Assembly (NCBI GenBank): GCA_014885115.2
Contig: WKLE02000297.1
Location: 1 to 35,817 of the forward strand
Source: Asterionellopsis glacialis
Taxonomy: Eukaryota > Bacillariophyta > Plagiogrammaphyceae > Rhaphoneidales > Asterionellopsidaceae
Length of the DNA: 35,817 bases
Direction of reading: 5' to 3'
A program made the translations under genes and the position numbers. Shown piece by piece: positions 10,586-22,908 of this stretch (position 1 is the first letter of the stretch; the number at the start of each line of letters is the position of its first letter). Under the pieces are notes generated by a model. The model searched no databases, had not been told where the DNA came from, and worked only from the letters and a program-made list of their open reading frames with translations.

Positions 10586-10602
10586 TATGATGTAAAGTGT
10601 GT
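10586..10602. repeat. Left target-site duplication of the LINE
   Basis: TATGATGTAAAGTGTGT, identical to 18641-18657. It is part of a satellite monomer. Confidence 0.85.
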
Positions 10603-10794
10603 ACTCTTTAACCAACATGAGAAAGAGGATCCAGTACAACTGTACATCACATAAATCTACTACACGTATAAGACAGTATACTCTGTCGTAAACAATACAA
10701 TTATGCTTGTTGGCAGAGGGATTGGAGGTTGTGGATGTGAAATGGCTGTGGAGAGACGACGGAGCTAAGATGCCACAGTAACTCTCAAGCATAA

Positions 10795-12568
10795 TTGCAG
10801 TCATGCACAAGATCAGGTCAACCAGCTGAACACCATGAATCCAACGAGTGGACCACCGTCGGGAAAAACAACAAAGTTGCGAAAAGATCAGGTCAACCAG
10901 CTGAACACCATGAGTCCAACGAGTGGACCACCGTCGGGAAAAACAACAAAGTTGTGAAAAGTTTTGGCACTGAAAAATCAACGTGATTCAAATTTCATCT
11001 TCAGACGCACATGAATCTACCATCGTATGAAAATCAAACAAACTTTGTCAATGTACCACATCATCAAAAGATCTTTTGCTCTGAACTCTTCAAAATTGAT
11101 TCCACCACCAACATCCTCAAATGGGAAGATGAGGAACATAAAAGTCAATCCAAAATGAATCCAATTACGACCATCGAACAACTCCCAACAGATAAAAAAG
11201 CACTTTCTGACTGGATTGCTGGTACTACAGCATCCACAGATTGCAACAATAAACAGACTCTAAAATTCTTCATGTACATCGAAACTTCGATTAATTATGT
11301 GGATTTTCGAAAGAGCCTTAAACTGTGGTTAGATGCACACGAACATCAAGTGTTTGCAACTAAATTATCAACAACAAACAACCATCTTCTTGCTTGGATC
11401 AAAGATAGCCATCCAGACTGGACACGACTTGATGATCTTCAAGAAAAACTAAAGGAGCTAATCATTAGAAACTCAGACAAATATGTCAGCTGTGAACTTG
11501 ACCTGCGTCCACGCCATACTTGTATTGGAAAAGGCCCTAATGCCATTTTCATCTGGGCAATTGGCAATTGGAATCACATGCAGCCTAAGTAATGTGCAGG
11601 GATACATGCAGGCAATTCTCAAGGGACTGTCCAAACCGGACTCTGTACCCAATAGCCTTCTACAAGTACAAATCATTTTTTTTAAACCCATTCCAGGAAT
11701 TGTCTCCAACACAGAACTGATTAAACTCACCAGAGATCACGACAACCTAATGACACAATTACAGAAAAGTCGATAATTGGCTATGCCAATATTACTACTC
11801 CTCAACCCTTAAAAGAAATGGAAGAACACGCTGAGACGCAGGCTAGATACTCTCTTCAGGAATATCTGTTATCACAAAAGACCACGAGCAACTCTAATCT
11901 ATTCCAATCCGTCAAAAGTCGGGGAAAATATGGGTACCTAGTCATCTACAGAGAACATCTACACACAGATGTTGAGGACTTCTTCACTCATCTCAAAGCA
12001 AAAATGGAGAAGATTTTTCAACAAGACTTCATAGACAAATACTTTACTTCCATTCAAAACCATCTTGAGGTCATTGATATCAACGATGATAACTCGGCAA
12101 TTTCCACATTCAGTGCAGCTGACACGTACTACAAAAGCATCAAATCATACGGAGTCTCCTTCACACCAAAACTAAAGCAACAAACTCTATGGCATCGAGC
12201 ACCCAATTGGGCCAATATACACCCTGCAAATGACCACCAACCATAACTCTTGGCTATGGTGATGGCATATCATCCCTAGGGTCATCAGCAGCTCCAGAAA
12301 AGAACACATGGAACACGCCTCCAAAAATTGTGAAAATAACACTGACACCACAGTCTCTGACGACAACTCCATAGCAACACTCAAATTGGAAGTACAAGGA
12401 TGGTTCAAAGATCTGAAACATGAATCCAAAACAGAGTGGGAAAACAGCCTTCAAAAATTCAATTCACTCAATGACAAATTATCGGAAGTCACAGCAAGTA
12501 ATGAAAAACTTCAACAAACGCTTGAAGTCATCCAGGAAAACCACAAACAAGCATTGGAGGACCAATGA
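10795..12568 (+). pseudogene. LINE ORF1 (gag-like protein), broken
   Basis: The reading frame starts in the 75-bp duplicated segment. It resumes at 11011 with a gag-like domain (FFMYIETSINYVDFRKSLKL, then LLAWIKDSHPDWTRLDDLQE) that resembles the ORF1 of related diatom elements: a fold around 'f..l..wl......', then a 'GWL..S' stretch. After a stop at 11592 the sequence shifts frame (KGLSKPDSVPNSLLQVQIIF, 11600-11776) and shifts back at 11818 for 143 codons. It ends in a Gln/Glu-rich coiled coil (12308-12568: KLEVQGWFKDLKHES, then LNDKLSEVTASNEKLQQTLE). At least three breaks make it non-functional. In living relatives this protein binds the element RNA; here that is inference. It precedes ORF2 by about 300 bases. 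Confidence 0.6.
10811..10960 (+). repeat. 75-bp tandem duplication at the start of LINE ORF1
   Basis: Copies 10811-10885 and 10886-10960 differ at only two or so positions. Each encodes the same 25 residues, with SGQPAEHHESNEWTTVGKNN as the core, and the frame is kept. Confidence 0.85.
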
Positions 12569-12870
12569 TCTTTATTCAAAGATCTCATCAAAAACAACCT
12601 CAAAGACCTCATGAATCAAACTGTAAACCAACAACTACAACTTCAAACAACCACAGCTCTGATGTTGCCTCTTCGAAAACAGCAAAAGGTAAATCCCAGC
12701 AACGAGGAAGTAGACAGTCCATGTCAACAACCTGGTATTGGAACACCGGATGAAGATACACAATCCCATCAGAAACCAAGGAGTCCCTGGCCTATGACGG
12801 GGCAGGCACTCTAGTCAACCAACATGAATCAACACGCACCACAAACACCATCACACAGCGCACAAATCAC

Positions 12871-15800
12871 ACAACATTTACAGCACAACTAAATAAACAA
12901 ACAGAACACTCATACTCACATCCACATAAAGAAAACAATGACACGGCCTTACAGTTTTTCTTCATAAACCCAAATGGTGTACTCACCACACCAACAAAAT
13001 TAACGGACATATTCATCACATCAAAAGCACTCAAAGCAGGAGTCATTGGACTTGCAGAAACCAATGTCAACTGGAAAAAAGTATATCTAAAAGACAAATA
13101 CACCTATACTATTAAGAATCTGTGTAAACAGTCTGCAAACTTCAATAACTGGAAAACAACAAAAAACCAATTTTCGACGTCCCAAATACCATCGGTATCT
13201 GATATACAAAGAGGAGCCACAGTCACTATGACAGTCGGTAAATGGGTGGGAAGAGTCTCATCCTCTGGATATGACACTAGACTAGGATGATGGACATGGA
13301 TCACATTCAAAGGTGACACAAATTTAACAGTAATCACAGCTTACAGAGTCTGTCAAGAGAAAGGCAATAGTGATGATATGACAGCACATGCACAACAGTT
13401 GTCACTTCTCCTTAATAGGACTCCAGAGCCAGACCCGAGACAACAAATACTAGAAGATCTCAAAGTATTCATCACATCCCAGAGACATAAAGAAGCAATT
13501 GTACTTATGATAGATGCCAATGAAGAATGCTTATCCCCAAATTCAAAGCTTAGGAGAACAATGGACAGCTTAGCCATGACAAATCTCCACCATCTAATCC
13601 ATGGTGAAGCCTGCCCGAACACATATACAAGAGGTGCCCACCAAATAGACCATATTTATGGATGTCCAAAAATTGCAACAAATACAACAAATGGGGGAGT
13701 ACTCCCATTTAAAATGGGCATCGATACCAATCACAGAGGTCTATACATCAACGCCAAAGTTCAAAACATTTTCCCAAGCTCTACTACAGAACTGCAAACT
13801 CCAACACCAAGAAAACTATCTTCCTTGAGCAAGAAACATTCAGAAGCATTACGAACAGAGGTAGTCAAAGCATGTTAAAATCAAAATATTAAGGATCGCC
13901 TAGAACAACTTTCTACAGTACCAGCTCATTGCTGGAACTCACATCATCAAGAAGCTTTAAATAAAATTGACAACACATTCACAAAAATTGTGTTAGCTGC
14001 AGAAACCAAAGTATGCCACAAACCATATGGATATCCCATATCGCAAAAACTCATTCAAGCAGGTCAACTCTTACGATACTGGAAAACTAGATTGTTGAAA
14101 TTATTACTTTCAAGGACTGATCTCAATCCATCAATTCAACGCTTAGAGGAAGAATTAGACATTCCACAACACATTCGCAACAATACAATGACTATTCCTT
14201 GACTAAAAACCACTATATCATCAGCACAAAGTAAATTAACATCTATTCAAAAAGACGCAAGTCGACACAGAGAAGAGTGGCTCCAAGAAAAAGCTGTAGA
14301 AGCAGCTTAAGACCAAAATATATCAGTTGAACAAGCTATTACTAATATGGCTTCAAGAGGGAGAACTAAACGCATGTACTCACGAATAAAACGGGATCTC
14401 TCACATAACCAAAGGAGTTCTGTATACTACATTGAAGTCCCAGAGGACAGAAAACCACCAAAACAGAGCGCAATATGGACAGAAGTGCGAGCTGCTGACA
14501 AAGTCCATACTCAACTTTTGAAACATTCAGAGAATCACTATAGGTTAGCACAACCTACTCCTTTTGGCAAATCCCCAAGTGGATGGCATCTAGGATTCAC
14601 AGGAACTGGACAAGTCGCTTATGATATCTTACAAAATTGACGAACTACATGATGAAGCAAAACAATTTATCAGAGAATTAAGAAAACAGGAATGTCCTAC
14701 AATGAAAACAATGATTTCATTGTCAGAAGTATATACACTGTATACCAAATGGAATGATCATACGTCAACATCACCATCCAATTTTCATCTAGGATTATAC
14801 AAAGCACTAATACATAGCACCCAAGTGCTCTCAATACTGACATTGCTCATGAATATACCATTAAAATATGGAAAGCCCTTATCCCGATGGGAAAACTCGA
14901 CAATGTGTATGATCAAAAAAGGCATAGGATTGCCCAAATACACTGACTTTGTCTAATACACCTATTTGAGGCTGACATGAATGTCATAGCAAAAATAATT
15001 TGGGCCAGGCGATTTATCTACCACTGCCAAGACCACAAACTTCTTCATCCAAGCCAACATGGAGGACTTCCAGGCTTTGAAACTCAACATGTATTGCTCA
15101 AATTTTGGATGACCACCGATTTGGCACTCCTAATGAGACACAATCTAGCAGTTAATAACAACGATGCTGAGGCATGCTACGACAGGATAATTCCAGCAAT
15201 TAACGGTCTATCACACCTTTCTAATGGAATGCCAATGTCTGCAATAAAACTCCAGAACTCTCTACTACTCAACATGAAATATTCGGTCAAAACCGCACAT
15301 GGCACGTCAAACATGACATGGACCAATTCCGCAGAAGATCCTAAGTTTGGTCTTGGCCAAGGAGGAGGATGGTCACCGCCTGGCTGGGCCAGTCTAAGTA
15401 CTGATATGATCAATACTCATGAAAAACTTACTTTGCATGGCATGACAATACCATCAGTAACTGGATCAGAAGACTCCACCACGAGAACCATCGATGCGTA
15501 CATCAATGACGCAAACAATGGAGTAAACAACGGAGACCATCAAAACTGTACCAACTATGTGGAACTCTCCTCAACCAATTAGAACAATCATCACAAAAGT
15601 GGGAACGCATTTTGAACATTACTGGAGGCAATCTAAACTTAACAAAATGTTTTTGTTCTCTTCTAACATGGCAATGGAACTGCAAAATCCCACAACCATT
15701 GTCAGTCCTCAAAGAACCAGGCAACATGGAGATTACAAACAGTGCGACAGGCATCAGACCTACAATTGAACGATTAGAATCAAATCAAGCATTCCAATTA

Positions 15801-18381
15801 TTAGGGGTTTGGGTCCAACTCAATGGACACATGTCAACCCACTATACTGAGCTCCAAACCAAAATTAGACAACTTACAAGAGATATGTGCAAGTCAAATC
15901 TGTCACATAGGGAGGCTATGACAGCGTACAAAAGGGTTGCCTTTAAGAAACTGGAATATAGCCTTCCAATGACAACTTGTTATAGCCAGAAAGAGATAAC
16001 CGAACTCCAAAATCCATTCACAAGTGCTTTTCTAGCTACCAGCGGATATCACAGCAGATTCCCTTGTGCACTAGTTTATACGCCAGAATGATATGGAGGA
16101 ATAGGGCTAGATCACATGTACAAGGCCAGGGGCTTACTTCAACTGAAATATCTAATCTCTCACATTTGCCAAAAAGATGATCTAGGTAAATCAATGGTCT
16201 GCATACTCAATTATTTGCAGGTGTCAGCTCACACATACTAGCCAAACCCAACTCGGAGGAAGCATACAACCTCAAATACATTGCTTATGGATGGATCCTA
16301 ACCATTTGCAATTTTCTAAAAACATTCAACATGTCCATAGAGTTTCCGGAAGCATGGAAACCTACAGCACAAAGACAGCACAACACAATTATAATGGATA
16401 AAATACGCCAGACAACAAAATCAAAGACAATTCTCAGCAGGATCAATGCATGTCGGACAATAGCAGACATCACGGACCCTACAGGACACCACATTGAAGA
16501 TAAATTCATAACAGGAAACAGTCAGCCATGCGAGTCCAAACTACTATGGCCTCATCAATTCTACCCATCAATGAAATGCTGGTCGGCAAACTAGAACATT
16601 CTCTTGGAAAGTGGATTTGTTCCCCTGATAGAGTTTACCCTATTGTAATTGATCCAGTGACAAAACTGCTCTACATAGAATCACCCATTAAGGGCCTCTA
16701 TCACAAACTATCACCGTCAAGTACACATCAAAACCAATAGGATCTAGACACAGAAGAAGAATCCATGCTTCCTGACATAGCAATTCCTGTTGAGAGTCGA
16801 GTCCAAGAACACAAGATTAAAATCTCACGAATTCAATTTCAACACAAATATGAGCCAGAACAACCCAGAACGTTCACAGAGTTTAAAACCAACCTTCTGG
16901 ATGCTATTCAAGACCTTCTCAGACATATAGAAACAATTGGGACTGATAAAGATATTGCAGACATAATCTCAGCAGGACATCAATTAATAGTAGCATCAGA
17001 CAGGTCAAAGAAATCAACAGGAGGCACATACAGATGGATCCTAGAAACCAAAACAGGAGATCTGCTGGCAGAGGGCATGGGCCCTGTACATGGCATAATC
17101 AAAACACTCACGTCTCATAGAGCAGAATTATATGGCATTACGATGGCACTCACATACATTCTTCTCATTTGCACCTATCATAATATACCTCCGACAAGAG
17201 TAAAATTGAGAGCCTACTGCGACAATGTTGAATGCATGAACAAGTTCAATCAAGCCCTTAAACCACTAAGAGGCACTGCACAATTCATTGCAGCAGACTA
17301 AGATGTGGAAGCGCTTCTACGACAAGCAATAGCATCTATGCAGTTGGATCTAACAGCAACATGGATTAAAGGATATCAAGACAAACAAGCTTCCCTTGAT
17401 GAACTATCACACCCAGCGCAGATGAATGTGGCAGCAGACAAACTCGCAGAATTTGCATACAAAGCATGCAAACCTAGCCAAGAAAATCCCCCACCATTTG
17501 CAACAACACGTATCTCACTAACCATAGCAGGCAGGAGAATATCATCCAAGATGACACAACAAATAGAAGACGCAATACATTTAAAACCACTACAAAAGTA
17601 CAGGAATGAAAAATATGGCTGTAACTCCAATATATGGGAGACTATTGACTGGTACTCCTTCAAAATAGCAATTAAACGACAACAACCAGGCTTCAAACGT
17701 TTCATCCATAGATTCACAAGTGAATGGCTCCCAGTAGGAGCAAGACCCAAATTCTATCACAATAACAACAAGGCAAAATGTGTAAGCTGTCAATCACAAC
17801 ATGACAAATCACATGCACATGTGTTTCAGTGTCCTAATCCACAAAGAAGAGACCAGTTACTCAAACAGATTCTTCATCTTATGTCCACACTAAGAAAGAA
17901 ACACACATACAAACCTATAGTCAAGATAATTCAAACAAATCTTGTCAAATGGTCAAAATGGGAGCCCCTCAAAAATATAACAGCACCATTGAATCCCTCC
18001 AAATATGACCACATACTTCAGGAAGCAGTTGAGGAACAGAACGCAATCAGTTGGGAACACCTGCTCAAAGGATGGATTTCAAAAAGATGGACCCAAACAC
18101 AGGAAGAATTTTATAAAGAAAGAAGTAAACAAGACAAAAGGATCAACCTAAAATATCATAATCAACTCACTTGGAGCAAGATGTTAATTAAAGGGTTACA
18201 AGAAATAGCCTTCTCCACATGGAAATTTTGCAATAAATATATTCACGGCCATGATAAGACAGAGGAAGACAACATTAAACTGGATAATATGCGAGCAAAA
18301 GTCAGACAAGAGTATGATAGAAGACACAGTTTCCCAGCCAAAATTCAATGGAGATACTTTACGAGAACAGTGAGTGATTGA
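12871..18381 (+). pseudogene. LINE ORF2: endonuclease, reverse transcriptase, RNase H, Cys/His domain; broken
   Basis: Domains in order: an APE-type endonuclease (12961-13770) with GVIGLAETNVNW, IDANEECLS, HQIDHIYG, and a final SDH site reading TNHRG, so its Asp seems lost. A linker with stops follows. Reverse transcriptase (14621-16090) shows LGLYKALIHS, NDAEACYDRII, GLGQGGGWSPPGWAS, AYINDANN at the usual FVDD site, and a thumb ITGGNLNLTKCF. RNase H (16930-17460) keeps all four acidic positions: SDRSKKSTGG, SHRAELYGI, YCDNVECM, NVAADKLAE. A Cys/His motif CVSCQSQHDKSHAHVFQC (17780-17835) comes before the C terminus. Stops include TGA 13288, TAA 13876, TGA 14200, TAA 14308, TGA 16089, TAG 16738 and TAA 17299. 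Frameshifts lie near 14630, 14950, 15555 and 16220-16330. The last 1.85 kb stays in one frame. Confidence 0.85.
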
Positions 18382-18640
18382 GTAAATGACTCAATTCATA
18401 TGCTGCAAGCATGGTACAAAAATCTAAAGACTGCATTAGTTGCAATGGAAGAACGACCTACTATAACACCTGGAATTGGATAACAATTTCAAGTTGTCCA
18501 ACTAGTCTCTTTATACAAAAGAGATCATTACAAACCCCATGTGCACCATGTTACCCTTTTGGCATGACTCGGATGTCACAAGGCCGATTATTTTATTAGC
18601 GCTTGGTAGTTTAATAACGGTTTAGAGTTTATTATTATCA

Positions 18641-18657
18641 TATGATGTAAAGTGTGT
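18641..18657. repeat. Right target-site duplication of the LINE
   Basis: TATGATGTAAAGTGTGT, identical to 10586-10602. Confidence 0.85.
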
Positions 18658-18830
18658 GATTGCATACTGTAGTCCATGATTTGATATTTATACCCGTATA
18701 CATAGGACTTGATTACTCAACAACCAACTGGACAATTCCAACAATTAAGGTATGGATTACCATCTTCATCCAATGACAATTGGTACCATAACAAAAATCA
18801 TGCCAAACCAACAGAAATTGAGGAAGATGT
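18641..18830. repeat. Satellite array, right-hand remainder
   Basis: Contains GATTTGATATTTATACCC, GATTACTCAACAACC and the core AACAAAAATCATGCC (from 18790), as in the left array. The similarity fades after about 18830, so the array ends here. Confidence 0.8.
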
Positions 18831-19020
18831 GAAGCAAAGTATTTTATTACGTAAATTATAAAAATTATGTAAAGCATTCCACTTCAGAAAACTGTGTTCC
18901 GAACATTATCCTACTGCAATAGTACAAATTTATAAATAATATCTAAGTAAACAATAATTCCTTTCATGTTACTTAGCCTCTTTTGGAATGCTATTTGTTA
19001 TCTCGTATTTCTTTCTGTTG

Positions 19021-19108
19021 ATTGATTTTTAGGTCTCCCGTTAATTGATTTTTAGGTTTCTGTGTATTGATTTTTAGGTCTCCATTAATTGATTTTTTGG
19101 TCCCTGAT
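19021..19108. repeat. Minisatellite, four copies of a 22-bp unit
   Basis: ATTGATTTTTAGGT (the last copy has ATTGATTTTTTGGT) starts at 19021, 19044, 19066 and 19088. Each copy is followed by a variable 7-9 bases. Confidence 0.8.
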
Positions 19109-19255
19109 ATATAACTACAGATATTCTTTTGAATCTTTGTTAAATTGGTAATCTGCCATCTTACCAAATAGGGGACCTAAAGGGTCCACCAGCACCGCAA
19201 AAGATCTGAGGGAGGTTTTTACACAGTGCTAGTAGAGTTGATTATATAACAAGGT

Positions 19256-19322
19256 GGAAAAGGGAAGAAAGGGAAAGGGGAGAAAGAAAGAGGAGGAAAA
19301 GGGGAAAGAAAGAAGAAAGATT
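19256..19322 (+). repeat. Long purine-only GGAAAG-rich tract
   Basis: About 65 bases of G and A only on the plus strand, followed by a short AT stretch and a run of C. It could be a simple repeat or form unusual structure; no gene is implied. Confidence 0.75.
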
Positions 19323-19706
19323 TTTAATTTCCCCCCCTTAGGCCGGGAATCGTTCCAATTCACTAACGCTGCCTTGTCCCATTCGAACTGGAAGCTGGTG
19401 ACAAAGAGTAAGACAATAAGACAAGAAATTGTGCGGAGAAGACTAGATAGAGTTGGGGTTGTAAGCGGATTCTAATATTATAGATTACATACCCCAGACT
19501 TTAGCAAATTTTCGAAAGATTTTCAGAATATTTATTTTCTTGATGTCTTCTCATAACTCCCAGACACATTGTGGACCGAAATGATGAAGTCCGTTTGGGG
19601 TTCAGAATTGCAAACATTATTTACATGAATGTTATGTGAATAGTGTCATCAGCCTCCCACAAGAAGGGAAACGGTGTGTGAGAAAAATTGAGTAAAACTC
19701 ACTAGT

Positions 19707-20700
19707 TTATGATTCTGGTTGAGGGATAAGACAATCGTGATTGATGGAGAAGCGCACGCGGTTGACATGGTCCTGCATGATGTGTGATCCTTCAGGAATA
19801 TCGTGGAGGTAATCCATGAATGATGTAGACCGCCAATGAAGGAAAAATTTTATGTCTTTTTTGGGAGCTCCGGACAAGTGTAGTGTGACGCAGGCTCCAA
19901 TGTGGATAGAGTGAGGGGACCATAGATTAAGTTCTTTTGATTTTGGTGATATTTGATAGACATGTTGAGCTGCTAGGCGTAAATGTTTTGATATGTGAGA
20001 AGCTTTGATGGGGTTTGCAGTTTTAGAAGATGAAGATACTTGATAAACTGCAAGTGGGTGATCTGGGGGGAGATCGTTGAATGATAAGAAGCTATTGCAA
20101 ATTCTAAGTGCTGCCCGAACAATGCAATGAAGAGGATCAATGTCGTTTCTGGAATATGTTTTAGTTTCTCCTTTGATACCATTTTTTTTTAATTGCCATG
20201 TAAATTGGATGCGGGTAATCTGGTGAAGTTGAAGGGGTCGTTTGGAAGCCTGGGGAAGGCGATGACCATTTGGGCCGTAAAATATCATATCATTATAAAT
20301 GAATGGTATTGGTCGGGTTGAGCCCATTCTGAAATGCAAATTCCAGTGAATTTGCCTACTACATTCCAATCAGCCATGGCTGCGGTGAGAGAGTTAGGTT
20401 GGGAAGGGTCAGTTTGTAGTACAAGATGTTTGGTCATCTGTTTGGTAACTGGATTCTGTTGATTGACTTGACTTTCCCATCATTCTTGTTTGTAGAGGAG
20501 TTGTTTGAGATCGTGGCACATAGAACCGATAGCATCATGTAGGCTGGGTTTGTGGTTGGTAGAAAGTTTCACAGCAGATCGTAGGTAGAGTTTTGCTGTG
20601 TCTGCTCAAATGCCGCGATTAGCAAGGTTGTCGCCTTGTAAAAGCTCAACTAAATAAGAGGCCATGATAGCATTACGGGCCTCTATGTTGGTAATTGGAG
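19707..20700 (-). pseudogene. DIRS-like tyrosine recombinase, broken
   Basis: The N-terminal half (20700-20340) reads SYLVELLQGDNLANRGI, LYLRSAVKLSTNHKPSLHDA and NSLTAAMADWNVVGKFTGIC, a pattern I know from diatom and dinoflagellate DIRS recombinases. The first catalytic Arg box (family GFRKSEW) reads GICISEW, with Arg replaced by Cys. In the second half the HxxR box reads HSIHIGACVTLHLSG, with Arg replaced by His. The last box, HWRSTSFMDYL, keeps the Tyr nucleophile. There are in-frame stops near 20608 and 20482 and a frame change near 20340. The enzyme would integrate circular element DNA. Catalysis is not expected here. It follows RT-RNase H on the same strand. Confidence 0.7.
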
Positions 20701-20887
20701 TACCTTTTGTGGAATAGTTTAGAGTTGCTAATATGTTGTGGGATGCACATCATGTTTCAAAATGATTTAATCCATTGTGATTTGTCTGAGCCTACTGGAC
20801 AGGATGATGATTACCTATGGAAATGGACCCATGCTTGCTCATTTCATTCAAGAAAGGATGGGGAAGGAGTATCTTGTGCACAAAATG

Positions 20888-22908
20888 TCATAGGAGTTGG
20901 GGGTTTTCCTGGAATAGAGTTTGAAGACGAACAAGTGGGTTAGACTGTTCATAGATGCGGGAAATTTTGTCAGCATCATTTTGTTGTTGGAGGAGACATG
21001 GGTGAGGTGGATGGCTGTTGTGAAGTAATTGTAGGGCTACGCAGGAACCTGCAAAGCCTATGATAAGAGTTGCAAATTCAGGACAATTTATGTTGATTAA
21101 GTTGTTGCTTTTGGTAGTTAAAAACTTGAGTGTGCGATGGTATATGTTTTGAGGCCATTGGACATGGAAGTAGAATTGTAAGTCGTAGAAGAACCCGCGC
21201 ATCACCTATTTGTATGTAGGTTGGGTCTCTAGGAATGAGATGGGCAATGGGTACTTGCCATTGGATGTGTTCTGATTTAAGGATGATAATAAGGGCGGCA
21301 ATTATCTTTTGGGAGATGGAATCATAGTAGAATGCAGTTTTTGAACAATATAAGAGTTTTTCTGCTGTTGGATCTCTTCCTGTTAGATGTAAATGTTTGC
21401 AATGAGAGTTGTCTATCTAATCATCGTTCAAATTTGATAGGAGGTCAGCAAACTGTCCATCTAATGAGCGTTTGCGTAAGAATTTTTGTTTAAGACGTTT
21501 GGCGTTATGTGCTAAGCATCGCTTGAGTTGGTCGTATAGTGAAAGAAATAGGAATTTTGTCCAAGGGCATAATAAACTGGCGTCGATGAGTATGCCTAAT
21601 AGTCTTGCTTGTTCGAGGACTGTCCCAGAACGACAATTGTGATGGTATGGATGTAAGCATTGAAGGAGGTTTTTTCTGTTTTTCTTGTGGGTAAGTTAAC
21701 ATGAGAGTTCTTGTATTAATAGTTTTGCCGCATTGTGTTCTTTCATAACTTGCGATGAGGTCGTGATATTTTTCTGTTGAGATTTCATTGCAACGAACTG
21801 AGGTATTTGATTCACCAATGGTTAGGTATAGACTTTCAATACTTGCTTTTAGGGCATGTATGATTCTGTCCTTCCTGACGTCAGCCATTAAATTATCATC
21901 AACGTGAGTGTGTGCTTCTGTTGGGAATGGGAGGTTGGTGGTTGGGTCAATGACACCTTGATTGAGTGTGTCTGATGTTGCCTGAGTAAATTTTGTTGTG
22001 GTACTAGGTGGATCTGAGAATTGTACAGTATCTGTCAGATGGGAGTGTTTATGCATGAAATTATTGTTGTAATATATTTTGTGCATTAATTGTTGTCGTA
22101 CTTGTTGAAATGGTTCCCAGTTTGATGGGGTTAATCAGGAGCCAAAGGTTTGGCTGCATGGGAAACATAAATAACCAGCTCCAGTGAATGCCATTGCAGC
22201 TATGATATCGGGTGCATGTTTTGGTTGTCTAAAACAGCCTGTGACATCATGGTCTATTAAATAAATATCTTCATTGGGGTAAGTGATGCGTAAATTGTAA
22301 ATTGGGATGAGATGTTTTTGCCATTCGTCGGCAAAGGTTATTTCTGGTTTGGTGACTTTTGTGACAATGTCCTTGATTGCAATTGATGATGGGTGGACCC
22401 AATGTGATCCGTCGTAGACTAATCTATTGTTTTTACCAGGTGCGACTACTAGTCCTTGGGAAGTTAAGTGCATATTAGGAACAAATGTTTTTAGCCACTC
22501 AGGCACCATTATGGTATAATTGTGTTTGTCTTCTTTATTTAGATTTTTTTTGGTTTTAGAAGGATATTTATCAAAAGATATGTGGTTGCTGTAATTCAGA
22601 TAATATTGGTAGTTTTTTTGTGATTCATGATAATTGAATTTTGATGGTGTCCCAATAGTAAGGGCACATTTAATTGAATTGTAATCGTCTTGGGACGCTA
22701 CTGTACAGATGTTGTGAAGTAAAGTTTTTATGTCACAATTCGACTTGGGAGAAATGGCAGGTAATGATTCAGAGGTGAATATTGGTAAGGATTTTGATGT
22801 GCTAGTAGTTGTAATGTGAGTAGTAAGAAGATCGTTGCTAGTTTTATTTGATATGTCGAAAGGTTCCCAAATTGGGATATTGGTCTGCAATTTGGTGGGT
22901 TTAGCCAC
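20888..22908 (-). pseudogene. DIRS-like reverse transcriptase and RNase H, broken
   Basis: The first frame (22908-22135) holds GLVVAPGKNNRLVYDGSHWV, ITFADEWQKHLIPIYNLRIT, and the catalytic block IYLIDHDVTGCFRQPKHAPD, ending at FPCSQTFGS. A lone in-frame TGA (22135-22137) interrupts the normal TFGSN.SPANWEP reading, which resumes as LTPSNWEPFQQ. The second half contains THVDDNLMADV at the YVDD-type active site. After a frame change near 21620, LGILIDASLLCPW marks the thumb. RNase H follows (WQVPIAHLIPRDPTYIQIGD and EFATLIIGFAGS), with its first Asp and Glu recognisable. The ORF begins 8 bases inside the end of gag, so translation was once coupled or frameshifted. It is non-functional through stops and at least two frameshifts. 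Confidence 0.8.

Larger units (their letters stand above)
10603..18640 (+). mobile_element. LINE (non-LTR retrotransposon) with APE endonuclease, RT and RNase H; inactive
   Basis: An 8,038-bp element lies between perfect 17-bp direct repeats in a satellite array. The array resumes on the right exactly where it stopped on the left, so the boundaries are well fixed. There are no terminal repeats. The 3' end is a short TTATTATTATCA tail next to the duplication, in the manner of LINEs with microsatellite tails. It holds a leader (10603-10800), a gag-like ORF1 region, and an ORF2 with endonuclease, reverse transcriptase, RNase H and a Cys/His domain, then about 260 bases of 3' UTR (18382-18640). 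Both ORFs carry many stops and frameshifts. The domain order suggests an I-like clade with RNase H, but placing it needs a tree. Confidence 0.85.
18831..19706. other. No gene seen; holds a minisatellite and a purine tract
   Basis: AT-rich spacer between the satellite and the DIRS-like element, with the two repeats listed separately. The segment 19480-19706 may be the 3' end of the DIRS-like element, but no inverted or split direct repeat matching its far end was found. Confidence 0.4.

Noticed and set aside
19254..19475. Plus-strand open frame across the purine tract
   Set aside because: It is low-complexity Lys/Glu/Arg from a GA repeat, without conserved sequence.
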